Source of the DNA: Shinella zoogloeoides
GTDB taxonomy: Bacteria; Pseudomonadota; Alphaproteobacteria; Rhizobiales; Rhizobiaceae
Assembly (NCBI RefSeq): GCF_033705735.1
Contig: NZ_CP131131.1
Location: 1,674,001 to 1,738,000 of the forward strand
Length of the DNA stretch: 64,000 nucleotides
Direction: 5' to 3'
This document shows positions 51,959 to 63,152 of the stretch, piece by piece. Both the position numbers and the translations under genes were made by a program. The notes under the pieces are model-generated. The model was given only the letters and a program-made list of their open reading frames with translations, was not told the origin of the DNA and made no database searches. The number at the start of each line of letters is the position of its first letter. The first letter of the stretch is position 1.

Positions 51959-53905
51959 TCAGAACTCTTCCCAGTCGTCCTGCCTGTTGGCCGTCGCCTG
52001 TCCGCCGAAGGTGGACATCAGCTTGTTCACCATGCGCCGGGCCGGCGAGGGCGCGGGGCGCGCGGAAGCGGCCACCGGCGCGGGACGGGCCGCCAATGGC
52101 GCGGCGTCCCGTGTGTCGCCGAGCTGGAAGCGGGCGATCAGGTGGCGAAGGCGGTCGGCTTCCGTCGCCAGCGAGCTGCTCGCGGCATTGGCTTCCTCCA
52201 CCATGGCCGCGTTCTGCTGCGTGACCTGGTCCATCTGGTTGACCGCCACATTGACCTGCGAGAGGCCGACCGACTGCTCCCTGGCGGAGGTGGCGATGGC
52301 GTCAAGCTGGCTGTTGATGGCGGCGACACGCTCCTCGATGCCGGCAAGCGCCTCGCCCGTGGCGCTGACGAGCCGCACGCCGCTCTGCACCTCTTCCTCC
52401 GAATGACGGATGAGGTCCTTGATCTCCTTCGCCGCCTTGGCCGAGCGTTGCGCCAGCTCGCGCACTTCCTGCGCGACGACGGCAAAGCCCTTGCCGGCTT
52501 CCCCGGCCCGCGCCGCCTCGACGCCCGCGTTGAGGGCGAGAAGATTGGTCTGGAAGGCGATATCGTCGATGACGCCGATGATGTTGGAAATCTGCGAGGA
52601 GGATTCCTCGATCCGCTGCATGGCGTCGACCGCCTTGGTCATCACCCCTGCCGACTGGCGGGCGGATTCGTTCGCGGCCACCGCCATGGCGCGGGCTTCC
52701 TCCGTGCGGCTGGAGGAGCTGGAGACGTTGACGGTGATCTGGTCGAGCGCGGCGGCGGTCTCCTCCAGCGAGGCGGCCTGCTGCTCGGTGCGCTTGGAAA
52801 GGTCGTCGGCGCTGCCGGAAAGTTCGCGCGAGCCGGAATCGATGGCGGCGGTTGCGGCGGCAACGGCGCCGAGCGTCTCGCGAAGCTGCGTGACGGCCGC
52901 GTTGAAATCGCGGCGAAGACCTTCGAATTCCTCGGCGAAGGGATTGGCGAGCGCCACCGTCAGGTCGCCGGACGAAAGACGTGTCAGGCCGGAGGCAAGA
53001 CCCTCGGTCGCCGCCGCCATGGCCTCGGCACGCTGGCGGTCGATCTCGGCGGTGCGCAGGCGGTCGGCCTCGCGCGCCTCGCGGGCGGCATCCGCATCGC
53101 GGGAAAGCTGGCGCGCCCGCAGCCCTTCGTCCTTAAAGACCTGGACGGCCTTGGCCATGGCGCCGACCTCATCCCCGCGGTCGCTGCCTTCGATGGCAAC
53201 CGTGAGATCGCCGCCGGCCAGAACCGTCATCGTGGCTTCCAACTTGCGGATCGGCAGCACCAGCCAGCCGCGGATCGCGACATAGCCGAGGCCGATGACG
53301 GCGAAGAGGCCGATGAAGACCGAGGCGAGCATGGTCTTCACCGTCGAGGCGGTCATGATTTCGAGGTCGAGGCTCTTGCGGTCCGCCTCGTCGACGACGA
53401 GGTTGGTTTCCTCCGTGAAGCGATCCGCCAGGGCCCCGAATTGCGGCTGGCAATCCGCCGTGAAGACGTCCTGCGACTTGACTATATCCGCGCTGACGGT
53501 CGCTGCGCCGGCAAGCGCGATGGCGGGGCCGCAGATATCGTCGAGGAGGCGTGTGCCTTCGTCCCTGAGGCGGCCCAGCGCGGCATTTCCGGGCATGGCG
53601 GCCATCGCCTTGCCCATGAATTCCTCGAATTTGGCCTTGTCGCCCTGCAATTCGGCGAGGGCGGCGGCGTTGCGTTCAGGATTGCGGGCGATCATCAGGT
53701 CGCCAATGGAGCCGCGTGCAGCCTGCAACGCGCGGTTGGCGCGCGCCATCATCAGCGCCGCCTTGGATTCATTGTCGAGCAGAGCGGTATTCGCATCGTC
53801 GATATGTTTGACCTGGAGACTGCCATAAATGGCGACGGCGAGCGAAAAGGCGCCGAAAATCGCCATGATGACGATGAATTTGCCAATGATCGGGATATTT
53901 TTCAT
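51959..53905 (-). CDS. Methyl-accepting chemotaxis protein
   Basis: 648 residues. A first membrane span at 9-30 and a second near 190-212 flank a roughly 160-residue periplasmic four-helix sensor domain. A HAMP domain follows ([24 protein letters not shown]), then the cytoplasmic signalling hairpin with [37 protein letters not shown]. The last residues DDWEEF resemble the CheR/CheB-tethering pentapeptide NWETF, so this receptor may recruit its own adaptation enzymes. No che genes are nearby. The 182-base upstream gap is AT-rich and should hold its promoter. Confidence 0.93.
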   Translation of the reverse strand: MKNIPIIGKFIVIMAIFGAFSLAVAIYGSLQVKHIDDANTALLDNESKAALMMARANRALQAARGSIGDLMIARNPERNAAALAELQGDKAKFEEFMGKAMAAMPGNAALGRLRDEGTRLLDDICGPAIALAGAATVSADIVKSQDVFTADCQPQFGALADRFTEETNLVVDEADRKSLDLEIMTASTVKTMLASVFIGLFAVIGLGYVAIRGWLVLPIRKLEATMTVLAGGDLTVAIEGSDRGDEVGAMAKAVQVFKDEGLRARQLSRDADAAREAREADRLRTAEIDRQRAEAMAAATEGLASGLTRLSSGDLTVALANPFAEEFEGLRRDFNAAVTQLRETLGAVAAATAAIDSGSRELSGSADDLSKRTEQQAASLEETAAALDQITVNVSSSSSRTEEARAMAVAANESARQSAGVMTKAVDAMQRIEESSSQISNIIGVIDDIAFQTNLLALNAGVEAARAGEAGKGFAVVAQEVRELAQRSAKAAKEIKDLIRHSEEEVQSGVRLVSATGEALAGIEERVAAINSQLDAIATSAREQSVGLSQVNVAVNQMDQVTQQNAAMVEEANAASSSLATEADRLRHLIARFQLGDTRDAAPLAARPAPVAASARPAPSPARRMVNKLMSTFGGQATANRQDDWEEF

Positions 53906-54087
53906 GGAACTGCTCGTAGTAGAGTGGCACGTACCACTCTTTTTCCGGGTAGTTCCTAAAAAAGTAATTAAATCGGCGATTGTTTTTCAGCAAACTTTCA
54001 ATCAACCGCCAATGCAGCCTCCCCGCCTTGGCAGGGCAAGCCGCAGGTTGTGCTGCGCGCCCGCCTTGGAGCGCGCAGCACGGCCGC

Positions 54088-55092
54088 TCAAAACAGGCCG
54101 GCGGCGGTCATCAGTTCGACGACCTTCTTGTTGTCGAGCGTCGAGGCCTCGACCTTGGGGGCGTCGAGGTCCTTCAGCGGCACCAGCTTGGGATTGGACT
54201 CGCCGGCGATCGCATATTCATAGGACGTGCCGTCACGCAGGATGGCCTGACCGCCCTTGCCGGTGATCCACTTGAGGAAGGCCTGTGCTTCCTTCTGGTG
54301 CTTGCCGGACTTCAGCACGCCGCCGCCCGAAATGCTGACGAAGGCGCCCGGATCCTGGTTCTTGAAGTAATGCAGCGCGACATTGTTGCTGTTCTCGCCG
54401 GTCTTCGCCTGATCGCCGAACCAGTAATAGTGATAGATGACCGCGCCCTCGATCTCGCCGGCATTGACGGCCTTCATGGCGACGCTGTTGCCCTTGTAGG
54501 GCGTGGCGTTTTCCTTCATGGCCTTGAGCCAGCCGGCCGTCGCCTCCTCGCCCTTCAACTGCAGGAGCGCGCCGACGATCGCCTGGAAGTCCGCGCCGGC
54601 CGGAGAAGCGCCCCAGCGGCCCTTCCAGGCGGGATCGGCAAGGTCCATCATGGATTTCGGCAGCTTGTCCTCGGCCAGCTTGGTCTTGTCATAGGCGAAG
54701 ACCGTCGAGCGGGCGGCGATACCCGTCCACATGCCGTCCGCCGGGCGGTATTCCGCCGGCACTTGGTCGAGCGTTTCCTTGTCGACCGGCGCGAAGCGGC
54801 CGGATTCGTCGAGCAGCACCATCGCCGGGGAATTCTCCGTCAGGAAAATGTCGGCCGGCGACAGGTCGCCCTCTTCCAGGATCAGGTTGGCGAGCTGCAT
54901 GTCGCTGCCCTTGCGCACGACGACCTTGATGCCGGTCTCCTTGGTGAACGCCTCGATCCAGGCATTGCCGAGCGCTTCGTGCTGGGCATTGTAGACGACG
55001 AGTTCATCGGCTTCCTGCGCGCGGGCGCCCGACGCCAGCATCGCCGTTGCAAGCGATAGCGCCGCGAATGTTACCCGGATCGATTGGTTCAT
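54088..55092 (-). CDS. Ferric iron ABC transporter substrate-binding protein (FbpA/FutA-like)
   Basis: 334 residues with a signal peptide (ALSLATAMLASGARAQ, cleavage near residue 26). The mature protein starts with LVVYNAQHEALGNAWIEAFTKETGIKV, typical of the iron-binding family. The tyrosine pair in IYHYYWFGDQ (near residue 220) matches the Fe(III)-coordinating tyrosines of FbpA. It is divergent from the permease-ATPase genes with a 222-base gap, an uncommon split of this importer; the gap has no obvious Fur box. Confidence 0.88.
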   Translation of the reverse strand: MNQSIRVTFAALSLATAMLASGARAQEADELVVYNAQHEALGNAWIEAFTKETGIKVVVRKGSDMQLANLILEEGDLSPADIFLTENSPAMVLLDESGRFAPVDKETLDQVPAEYRPADGMWTGIAARSTVFAYDKTKLAEDKLPKSMMDLADPAWKGRWGASPAGADFQAIVGALLQLKGEEATAGWLKAMKENATPYKGNSVAMKAVNAGEIEGAVIYHYYWFGDQAKTGENSNNVALHYFKNQDPGAFVSISGGGVLKSGKHQKEAQAFLKWITGKGGQAILRDGTSYEYAIAGESNPKLVPLKDLDAPKVEASTLDNKKVVELMTAAGLF

Positions 55093-55314
55093 GACAGTCT
55101 CCTTCGTGGATCGTGGCTGCGCGGGCGGCGGATGCGGGTCTGCAACTCCGGCGCCGGCAATTGCGCCCTTCCAATAGCCGAATGCGGCCTGCGGCACCAG
55201 AAACCATTGCGTTTTACTCAAGAAATCCTTAGGGCAGGGGCAGGCCGCCATTGCCGCGCAATGGGGACCGGCTCCTCGTGATGGCATGAAGGCACGGCCT
55301 TGTTGCAGCAGAAT

Positions 55315-56879
55315 ATGGCAGAAACCCTCGATAGCGCCTGGCCGGTGCCCACAAGGCGGCGGACGGCCCGCATTCCCTATGCTCCTGTCGTGGTGCTCGC
55401 CATGCTGGTCGCGCTGGTCAGCCTCGTGCCGCTCGGCTTCATTGCGCTCGTCACCTACGATGTCGGCTGGGAAACGGTGAAGACGCTGGTCTTCCGACCG
55501 CGCGTCGGCGAGCTGGTGCTCAGCACGGTCTATCTGGAGCTTCTCACCATTCCGCTATCGATCGCGGTTGCCGTCGGCATGGCCTGGCTTACGGAGCGCA
55601 CCGATATTCCCTTCCCGCGCCTGTGGGCCTGGCTCGCCGTGACGCCGCTCGCGGTGCCGGCCTTCGTGCACAGCTACGCCTGGGTCAGCCTCGTGCCGGG
55701 CATGCGGGGGCTGGCAAGCGGCGTCTTCGTCGCCGTCATTGCCTATTTCCCCTTTCTCTACCTGCCGGTCGCCGCCGCGCTGCGGCGGCTCGACCCGGCC
55801 GTGGAAGATGCCGCGGCCTCTTTGGGGCTCGCCCCGACCGCCGTCTTCTTTCGCGTGGTGCTGCCGCAGCTTCGCATCCCCATCTGCGGTGGTTCGCTGC
55901 TGATCGCGCTGCATCTGCTGTCGGAATACGGCCTCTTCGCCATGATCCGCTTCGATACGCTCGCCACGGCCATCGTCGACCAGTTCCAGTCCTCCTATAA
56001 CAGCCCCGCCGCCAACATGATCGGCGGCGTTCTGGTGACGTGCTGCCTGCTGCTGCTCGGCCTCGAAGTGCTGCTGCGCGGCAACGAGCGCTATGCGCGC
56101 GTCGGCTCCGGCACGGCGCGGCCGAACGATCGGCGCCGCCTCGGCCGGCTGCGGCTGCCCGTCATGCTCCTGCCGCTGGGCCTTGCCGTGCTCACGCTCG
56201 GCGTGCCGCTCGCAACGCTCTGCCGCTGGCTCTGGGTCGGCGGGCTCGGCATCTGGACCGGCGGCGTGGCGCAGGCCGTGCTCCAGACCATCGTGCTGGC
56301 GCTTGCCGGCGGTGTCCTCGCCACCGTCGCCGCCTTTCCCATGGCCTGGCTTTCGGTGCGCGCGCCCGGCCGGCTGCAACGGGTGCTGGAGGCCTGCCAC
56401 TACTATGTCGGCTCGCTGCCCGGCGTCGTCGTGGCGCTGGCGCTCGCCTCCCTCACCGTGCGCTACCTGCTGCCGCTCTACCAGACCTTCGCCATGCTGC
56501 TCGCCGGCTATATCCTGCTCTTCCTGCCGCGTGCCATGGTGGGCCTCAGGGCCAGCATCGCGCAAGCGCCGGTGGAGCTGGAACGCGCGGCCATGGCGCT
56601 CGGGCGCACGCCGGGACAGGCGGTGCGGCAGATCACGCTGCGGCTTGCCGCGCCGGGAGCTGCGGCCGGCATCGCGCTCGTCGCGCTCGGCATCGTCAAC
56701 GAGCTGACGGCGACGCTCATGCTTTCGCCCATCGGCGTCGAGACGCTCGCCACCCGCTTCTGGTCGCTGACGAGTGAGATCGATTATGTCGCGGCCGCGC
56801 CCTATGCCGTGATGATGGTCGTGCTTTCCCTGCCGCTCACCCTTCTCCTCCATGCCCAGTCGAAAAGGACGGCCGGCCA

Positions 56880-56883
<4 letters not shown>
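55315..56883 (+). CDS. Ferric iron ABC transporter permease (FbpB/FutB-like, fused double permease)
   Basis: 522 residues from the ATG at 55315; an in-frame TTG at 55300 would add five residues and neither has a clear ribosome-binding site. About twelve membrane spans form two permease halves, each with an EAA loop ([25 protein letters not shown] near 170 and [27 protein letters not shown] near 430). This fused layout is typical of iron(III), thiamine and similar importers. The stop overlaps the ATPase start by 4 bases. Confidence 0.88.
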
Positions 56884-57914
<1,031 letters not shown>

Positions 57915-57954
57915 CGGGCGCTGCCGCGCAGGCAACCGGGCCATCCGGCTACCG

Positions 57955-58848
57955 CTATCGCCGCCCTATTGCATTTCCCGCCGCCGGCTTTGCGGGCACC
58001 GGCAGGCCGTGGCCTTCGCGAAAGGCGCTGGGAGCAATGCCGACGGTGCGGGAGAAGTCACGGCTGAAATGGTATGGATCGGCATAGCCGCAGGCGAGCG
58101 CGACGGCGGCGACCTTCTCCGCCGTGCGGGTCAGCAGCCCCTTGGCGTGGTTCATCCGCTCGTGCCGCAGCCAGTCCATCGGCGTCGTGCCGGTCAGGCG
58201 GCGGAAGCGGCGGTGAAGCTGCGACGGGCTGAGGTCCGTGATGGAAGCGAGCGCCTCGACGCTCCAGCCGCGGGCAAGGTCCGCCCGCATGGCCTGGATG
58301 GCAAGGCCGATACGGTCGCCGTCGTCCTCCCCCTCCTCCCCGCGTTGCGCCGCCAGCAGCGCGACGATCTGCGCCACGAACGCGTTCGACACCGCTTCCG
58401 CCGCCGCAGGCCGGGTGCGTAGCGCCTCGACCGCCGCCTCGAAGAGCGGGCGGGCACCGGCGGTCCCACCCGGCTCGAAAAGCGGCGCCCGGCCGACCTG
58501 CAGCAGATGGAAGACACGCTCCAGGGCCGCACCCTCGCAGCCGAGCCAGACATAGTGCCAGTGCCGCGCCTGCGGGTGGCAGCCGTGGCGGTAGGCGAGA
58601 GCCGTATCCAGCCAGGCGACGCTGCCGGGCGCTGCCGTGCTCACCGCGCCGCCGACCCGGATCTCCCCGAGACCGGAAAGCGTGCAGATCAGGGTCTGGT
58701 GATGGAAGCGGCGGGCGACCGGCGGGTCGGCCGGCGTGAAATAGGTGTGGCCGCCGACGAGAATCCGATAGGGATAGGCGGCCGCATGCCGCCCCGGCGT
58801 CTGGAAGAAGATGGCGTTGTCCCTGTTGTCGGGGTCCTTGTCGGGCAT
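57955..58848 (-). CDS. AraC-family transcriptional regulator
   Basis: 297 residues. The N-terminal arabinose-binding-like domain (about 20-170) contains FHHQTLICTLSGLGEIRVGG and YRHGCHPQARHWHYVWLGCEG; the C-terminal AraC helix-turn-helix (about 195-295) has SVEALASITDLSPSQLHRRFRRLTGTTPMDWL and VAAVALACGYADPYHFSRDFSRTVG. It is divergent from the P450-ferredoxin genes (158-base gap) and converges with the iron transporter ATPase gene. It probably activates the P450 unit in response to its substrate. Confidence 0.9.
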   Translation of the reverse strand: MPDKDPDNRDNAIFFQTPGRHAAAYPYRILVGGHTYFTPADPPVARRFHHQTLICTLSGLGEIRVGGAVSTAAPGSVAWLDTALAYRHGCHPQARHWHYVWLGCEGAALERVFHLLQVGRAPLFEPGGTAGARPLFEAAVEALRTRPAAAEAVSNAFVAQIVALLAAQRGEEGEDDGDRIGLAIQAMRADLARGWSVEALASITDLSPSQLHRRFRRLTGTTPMDWLRHERMNHAKGLLTRTAEKVAAVALACGYADPYHFSRDFSRTVGIAPSAFREGHGLPVPAKPAAGNAIGRR

Positions 58849-59006
58849 CTCTGTCGCCTTCGCATGTCGCTCAGAAAGCGGCCTATCACGCCGCGACCGT
58901 CCATGCGAGTTTTATCCATCATCCTGCGCCTGCGATGCATTCCCTCGCCGGCGGAATCCTCTAGTTTGGCGTGCTTCCGCCGGCAGGCGATGTTTTCGGA
59001 GACTTG

Positions 59007-60257
59007 ATGGACATGACCGCGCCGCTCCAGGCTGACATGGATTTTCAGCCGCTTTCCACCGCCTTCGCCCAGAATCCCTACCCGGCCTATGCGGCGCTGC
59101 GCGCCCGCGGCGAGCCGGTCTACTTCGCCGATTTCGACATCTGGCTGGTCACCCGCTTCGACGACGTCGCGGCCATCGCCCGCGACAATGCCATGGTGCG
59201 CTCGGCGGAATTCTTCATGTCGCCGGAAGAGATCGAGGAACAGCAGCGGGCGCAGAACTGGCATGACATGCCGCACCATTCCCGCTTTGTGCAGTTCTCC
59301 ATGCTCGACAGTGACGGCGCGGTGCACGACCGCCTGCGCAAGCAGGTCTTCCGCGAGTTCACGCCCGCCTTCATCGCCCGCCAGCGCGGCATGATCCAGG
59401 ACTTCGTCGACCGGCTCGTCGACGGCCTGATCGACCGCGGCGAGATCGATTTCGTCGAGGACCTCGCCGCGCATGTGCCCGGCCATATCATCGGCCGCGT
59501 GCTCGGCGTGCCGGACGAGGACTGTCCGCAGCTGCGCGTCTGGTCGGAAAACGTCGTGCGTTTCTTCGACATCGACCGTTCCGACGCGCGCAAGGCCGCC
59601 GCCGAAAAGGCGACCACCGAGTTCTACCACTATCTCCTGAAGCTGATGGCCGCCCGCAGGGCCGTCCCTGAGGACGACATGATCACCCGCCTGATGGCGG
59701 CGCAGGATGCCGGGCACCTCAACGAGGACGAGCTGGTCTCCACCTGCATGCTGATCCTCATGGCCGGCCACGGCTCGACCATCGATGTGCTGGGCTCGGG
59801 CATGCACGCATTGCTGCGCTATCCCGACCAGATGCAGCGCCTTCGCCAGGAGCCGGGCGTCATCCAGACCGCGATTCAGGAAATGTTCCGCTTCGAATCG
59901 CCGCTGCCCTTCTTCCATCGCTATGCGACGGCGGACTGTCAGATCGGCGGCCGGTCGTTTGCCCGCGGCACGAAATTCGGCCTGCTCTACGGCGCGGCGA
60001 ACCGCGATCCGGACGCCTTCGGCGCGGATGCCGATACGTTCAACATCGCCCGCAATCCCAACCGGCACCTTGCCTTCGGCGGCGGCGCGCATTTCTGTCT
60101 CGGCAACCATCTGGCGCGGCTCGACATGGAGGTGATCTTCACCACCCTGCTCAAGCGCATGGAGACGATCTCGCTCGCCGAAGCCGAGCCGCAATACAAG
60201 ACCGGCCTTTCGGTCCGCGGCCCCAGGGCGCTGAAGATCGCCTTCAAGCCGGCCTGA
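59007..60257 (+). CDS. Cytochrome P450
   Basis: 416 residues from the ATG at 59007 (GGAG 5 bases upstream); the ATG two codons later is an alternative. The heme-binding loop is FGGGAHFCLGNHLARLDMEV with the axial Cys near residue 350. The ExxR motif is EMFRF, and the meander is present as GAANRDPDAFGADADTF. The oxygen-activating I-helix reads LMAGHGST: the usual acid-Thr pair of AGHETT is replaced by Gly-Ser, which is unusual and may change proton delivery or chemistry. Soluble class I bacterial P450, followed 27 bases later by a ferredoxin gene. The substrate is unknown. Confidence 0.93.
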   Translation: MDMTAPLQADMDFQPLSTAFAQNPYPAYAALRARGEPVYFADFDIWLVTRFDDVAAIARDNAMVRSAEFFMSPEEIEEQQRAQNWHDMPHHSRFVQFSMLDSDGAVHDRLRKQVFREFTPAFIARQRGMIQDFVDRLVDGLIDRGEIDFVEDLAAHVPGHIIGRVLGVPDEDCPQLRVWSENVVRFFDIDRSDARKAAAEKATTEFYHYLLKLMAARRAVPEDDMITRLMAAQDAGHLNEDELVSTCMLILMAGHGSTIDVLGSGMHALLRYPDQMQRLRQEPGVIQTAIQEMFRFESPLPFFHRYATADCQIGGRSFARGTKFGLLYGAANRDPDAFGADADTFNIARNPNRHLAFGGGAHFCLGNHLARLDMEVIFTTLLKRMETISLAEAEPQYKTGLSVRGPRALKIAFKPA

Positions 60258-60284
60258 CCCTTCCTCGCACATCACGGAAATCCC

Positions 60285-60605
60285 ATGCTCAAGATCAGTT
60301 TCATCGGCAATGACGGCAGCACCATCGAGGCGAGCGTCGAGGATGGCCAGAGCGTCATGTCGGCCGCCGTCAGCAACGGCGTCGATGCCATCGCCGCCGA
60401 ATGCGGCGGAGCCTGCGCCTGCGGCACCTGTCATTGCTACATCGACGAGGATTGGCTGGACCGGCTTTCGCCGCCCGACGACTTCGAGGAGGCAATGCTG
60501 GAATGCGTCTCCAACCCGACGCCGCAGAGCCGCCTGAGCTGTCAGGTCAAGATGTCCGCGGCGCTGGACGGCCTCGTCGTGCGCCTGCCGCCCTCGCAGT
60601 ACTGA
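60285..60605 (+). CDS. [2Fe-2S] ferredoxin, putidaredoxin/adrenodoxin type
   Basis: 106 residues. The cluster ligands follow C-x5-C-x2-C in ECGGACACGTCHCY, with the fourth Cys in RLSCQVKM about 37 residues later, the vertebrate/putidaredoxin-type spacing. WLDRLSPPDDFEEAMLE is the conserved partner-binding helix region. It should pass electrons to the P450 encoded just upstream. No ferredoxin reductase gene is present, so a reductase from elsewhere must serve it. Confidence 0.95.
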   Translation: MLKISFIGNDGSTIEASVEDGQSVMSAAVSNGVDAIAAECGGACACGTCHCYIDEDWLDRLSPPDDFEEAMLECVSNPTPQSRLSCQVKMSAALDGLVVRLPPSQY

Positions 60606-60611
60606 CCCGGT

Positions 60612-60632
60612 CGGGCAGGCCCGCCCTGCCCG
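60612..60632. terminator. GC-rich hairpin after the ferredoxin gene
   Basis: CGGGCAGG (60612-60619) pairs with CCTGCCCG (60625-60632) across a 5-base loop, starting 6 bases after the ferredoxin stop. No T run follows, so it is a terminator-like hairpin. Confidence 0.5.
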
Positions 60633-60693
60633 CCTCCCATCCCTTCCTGCCGCCGAATTGGCGATATTCGGCGGGTTGCGACCAAATTTGCCT

Positions 60694-60721
60694 TTGACAG
60701 ACGGGCAGGCGGGATTAAATC
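60694..60721 (+). promoter_or_regulatory. Possible sigma-70-type promoter of the ClC gene
   Basis: A perfect TTGACA at 60694-60699 is followed after 16 bases by TAAATC (60716-60721), an imperfect -10 box. It lies about 60 bases upstream of the ClC channel ATG, in the 177-base gap after the ferredoxin gene. Confidence 0.4.
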
Positions 60722-60782
60722 CCCTTACCGATCATCCCGCACCAAGGGAACAAGGACCGTCGCACGCTCGGCCGGAAGGACG

Positions 60783-62603
60783 ATGAAACAGCATACGATT
60801 CGCCATTTCGGCCTGCGCAAGCGGCTGCGGCAGTTGCGCCCCTCGGTGCTCTACCGGTTCCTCAGCCTGGAACTGATGCGCACGCTGCCGCGGCGAAGCG
60901 AATTCGGCCTCGTCATCGCCGGTGTGCTGGTCGGCATCGCCGCCGGTCTTTCCGTCGCCGCCATGACCCTTATCGCGCGAACGATGCATTCGACGATCTT
61001 CGGCCTTGCCCCTGACCAGCGCCTCAGCGGCGCGGCCGTCGAAAATCCCATCCTGCTGCTCGTCGCGCCCATTGCCGGCGGCATCCTGCTCGGCATTCTC
61101 CTGCTGCTGCTCGCCCGCTGGCGCAAGCGGCCGCTGGTCGACCCGATCGAGGCCAATGCCCTGCATGGCGGCCGGCTGTCGCTGACCGACAGTCTCGTCG
61201 TCGCGGTGCAGAACCTCATTTCCAACGGCTTCGGCGCCTCGGTGGGCCTGGAAGCCGGCTATACGCAGGTCGCCGCCGGATTCGCCTCGAAATTCGGCAG
61301 CAAGCTGAAGCTGCGCCGCTCGGACATGCGTATCCTCGTCGGGTGCGGCGCGGCGGGCGCCATCGCCGCCGCCTTCAATGCGCCGCTGACCGGCGCCTTC
61401 TATGCCTTCGAGCTGATCATCGGCGCCTATACCATCCTCTCGCTGACGCCGGTGGTCGTTTCCGCGCTTGTCGCCAATCTCGTTGCTCGTCTGCTTTCGC
61501 CGAGCGATGCCGGCATCGATGTCGGCAGCGTCGGCTCGGTGCTGCCGGCGGACTATGTGCCGGCCCTCCTCCTCGGTGCCATCTGCGGCGGCGTCGGCAT
61601 CCTGCTCATGCAGGGCGTCGCGCTGGTCGAGGAGACCGCCCGCAAGAGCGCCATTCCCGGCTATGTCCGCCCGGCGATCGGCGGGATCATCGTCGGCCTG
61701 CTGGCCATGATCAGCCCGCAGGTGCTTTCCGGCGGCCACGGCGCGCTCCATCTCAATCTCGAGGCGAACGTGACGATCCTCGGCCTGCTCGGCCTGTTCC
61801 TCCTGAAGGCGGTGGCATCGGCCGTCTCGATCGGCTCGGGCTTTCGCGGCGGCCTGTTCTTCGCCTCGCTCTTCATGGGCGCGCTGATCGGCAAGCTCTT
61901 CGCCTTCGCCGCGCCCTATCTCGGCCATGCCTCGCTGGCGCCGGCAAGCTACGCCGTGGTCGGCATGAGCGCGCTTGCGGTCGCCGTCATCGGCGGGCCG
62001 CTGACCATGACCTTCCTGGCACTGGAGGTGACGGGCGACTTTCCGATGACCGCGCTGGTGCTGGCCGCGGTCATCACCTCGTCCTTCATCGTGCGCACGC
62101 TGTTCGGCTACTCCTTCGCCACCTGGCGATTCCACCTGCGCGGCGAGACCATCCGCAGCGCGCACGATGTCGGCTGGATCCGCAACCTCACGGTCGACAA
62201 GCTGATGCGCGCCGACGTGCGCACCGCAGACGCCGCCATGCCGCTCGAGGAGTTCCGCGCGCGCTTCCCCATCGGCTCGACGCAGCGCGTCATCCTCGTC
62301 GACGAGGCCGGGAAATATGCAGGGCTGGTGCTTGTGCCGGAAGTCCATGCCGATCTGGTGGAGGCCAAGGATGGCGGCGTGCTGGTGCGGGACGTCGCGC
62401 GCCACCGCAGCGACGTGCTCCTTCCCACCATGAACGCCCGGCAGGCCGTCGCTCTCTTCGACCAGACCGAAAGCGAAGCGCTCGCGGTGGTCAGCGACAT
62501 GATCGGCCAGCGCGTGATCGGCCTTCTCACGGAAAGCCATACGCTGCGCCGCTACAGCGAGGAACTCGACCGCAACCGCCGCGAAATCTCCGGCGAGCTG
62601 TGA
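60783..62603 (+). CDS. ClC-family chloride channel/transporter with CBS domains
   Basis: 606 residues. A membrane domain of about 440 residues carries ClC elements: NGFGASVGLEAGYTQ, where the Glu aligns with the gating glutamate; AAAFNAPLTGAFYAFELIIG; and GSGFRGGLFFASLFMGALIGKLFA. The last 160 residues are cytoplasmic and resemble a pair of CBS domains (NLTVDKLMRADVRTADAAMPLEEFRA onward). It moves chloride or another anion across the inner membrane, either as a channel or as a proton antiporter. It is a single gene with its own likely promoter. Confidence 0.9.
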   Translation: MKQHTIRHFGLRKRLRQLRPSVLYRFLSLELMRTLPRRSEFGLVIAGVLVGIAAGLSVAAMTLIARTMHSTIFGLAPDQRLSGAAVENPILLLVAPIAGGILLGILLLLLARWRKRPLVDPIEANALHGGRLSLTDSLVVAVQNLISNGFGASVGLEAGYTQVAAGFASKFGSKLKLRRSDMRILVGCGAAGAIAAAFNAPLTGAFYAFELIIGAYTILSLTPVVVSALVANLVARLLSPSDAGIDVGSVGSVLPADYVPALLLGAICGGVGILLMQGVALVEETARKSAIPGYVRPAIGGIIVGLLAMISPQVLSGGHGALHLNLEANVTILGLLGLFLLKAVASAVSIGSGFRGGLFFASLFMGALIGKLFAFAAPYLGHASLAPASYAVVGMSALAVAVIGGPLTMTFLALEVTGDFPMTALVLAAVITSSFIVRTLFGYSFATWRFHLRGETIRSAHDVGWIRNLTVDKLMRADVRTADAAMPLEEFRARFPIGSTQRVILVDEAGKYAGLVLVPEVHADLVEAKDGGVLVRDVARHRSDVLLPTMNARQAVALFDQTESEALAVVSDMIGQRVIGLLTESHTLRRYSEELDRNRREISGEL

Positions 62604-62624
62604 GGGAAGAAAAAACGCCGCAGC

Positions 62625-62948
62625 CTAGCGATCGGCAAGAGCATGCTCGGGCCGCGCCGCGTCCCTTGCTTCCAGCGCCGCCTCGATCTGCCGGATCACC
62701 TTGACGGCTTCCAGCAGGATCGCCTGCATCTCGTCGTCGTAAAGATGCAGCGGCACCCTTCCCGCCTGGATGAGATCGACGGCCTCGGCCGATTCCTGGA
62801 GGTAGTCGGACTGGCCGAGCGCCTCCCAGCCCTCATGGATCGTGATATAGGCGCGTCCCAGGAGGCGGAGCTTTTCTCCCTCCGAGAGCGTGGGAACTTC
62901 GGCCGCAGCGCGGCTCAGTTCGGCAATGACGTCCGGAATGCTTTTCAT
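62625..62948 (-). CDS. Hypothetical protein, 107 residues
   Basis: Small acidic-to-neutral, helical, soluble protein beginning MKSIPDVIAELSRAAAEVPTL and containing REAYITIHEGWEALG-like and LYDDEMQAILLEAVKVIRQIEAALEARD helices. No signal peptide, membrane span or catalytic motif is seen. It converges with the ClC gene (21-base gap) and is divergent from a group of small proteins. I do not recognise a family. Confidence 0.65.
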   Translation of the reverse strand: MKSIPDVIAELSRAAAEVPTLSEGEKLRLLGRAYITIHEGWEALGQSDYLQESAEAVDLIQAGRVPLHLYDDEMQAILLEAVKVIRQIEAALEARDAARPEHALADR

Positions 62949-63152
62949 GGGGCACCTCGGATGCGCGAAAATACGCGGCGCAACCGGTTCATCGTTTATA
63001 AAAGTTAGCGCTTATATGAACAAAAACAAGACACCTTTACCCGCTTGCCGCGAATTTTTCATGAAGCCGGGAAAGAGACGCCGGAGCGCCGCAACGTTCG
63101 CGCAAGGACGCTGGCGCATCTTCCGCGGCCAATGAAATGGCAGGAGAAATGC

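Noticed and set aside
55093..55314. Fur box between the iron transporter genes
   Set aside because: No 19 bp AT-rich palindrome of the Fur type is visible in this gap.
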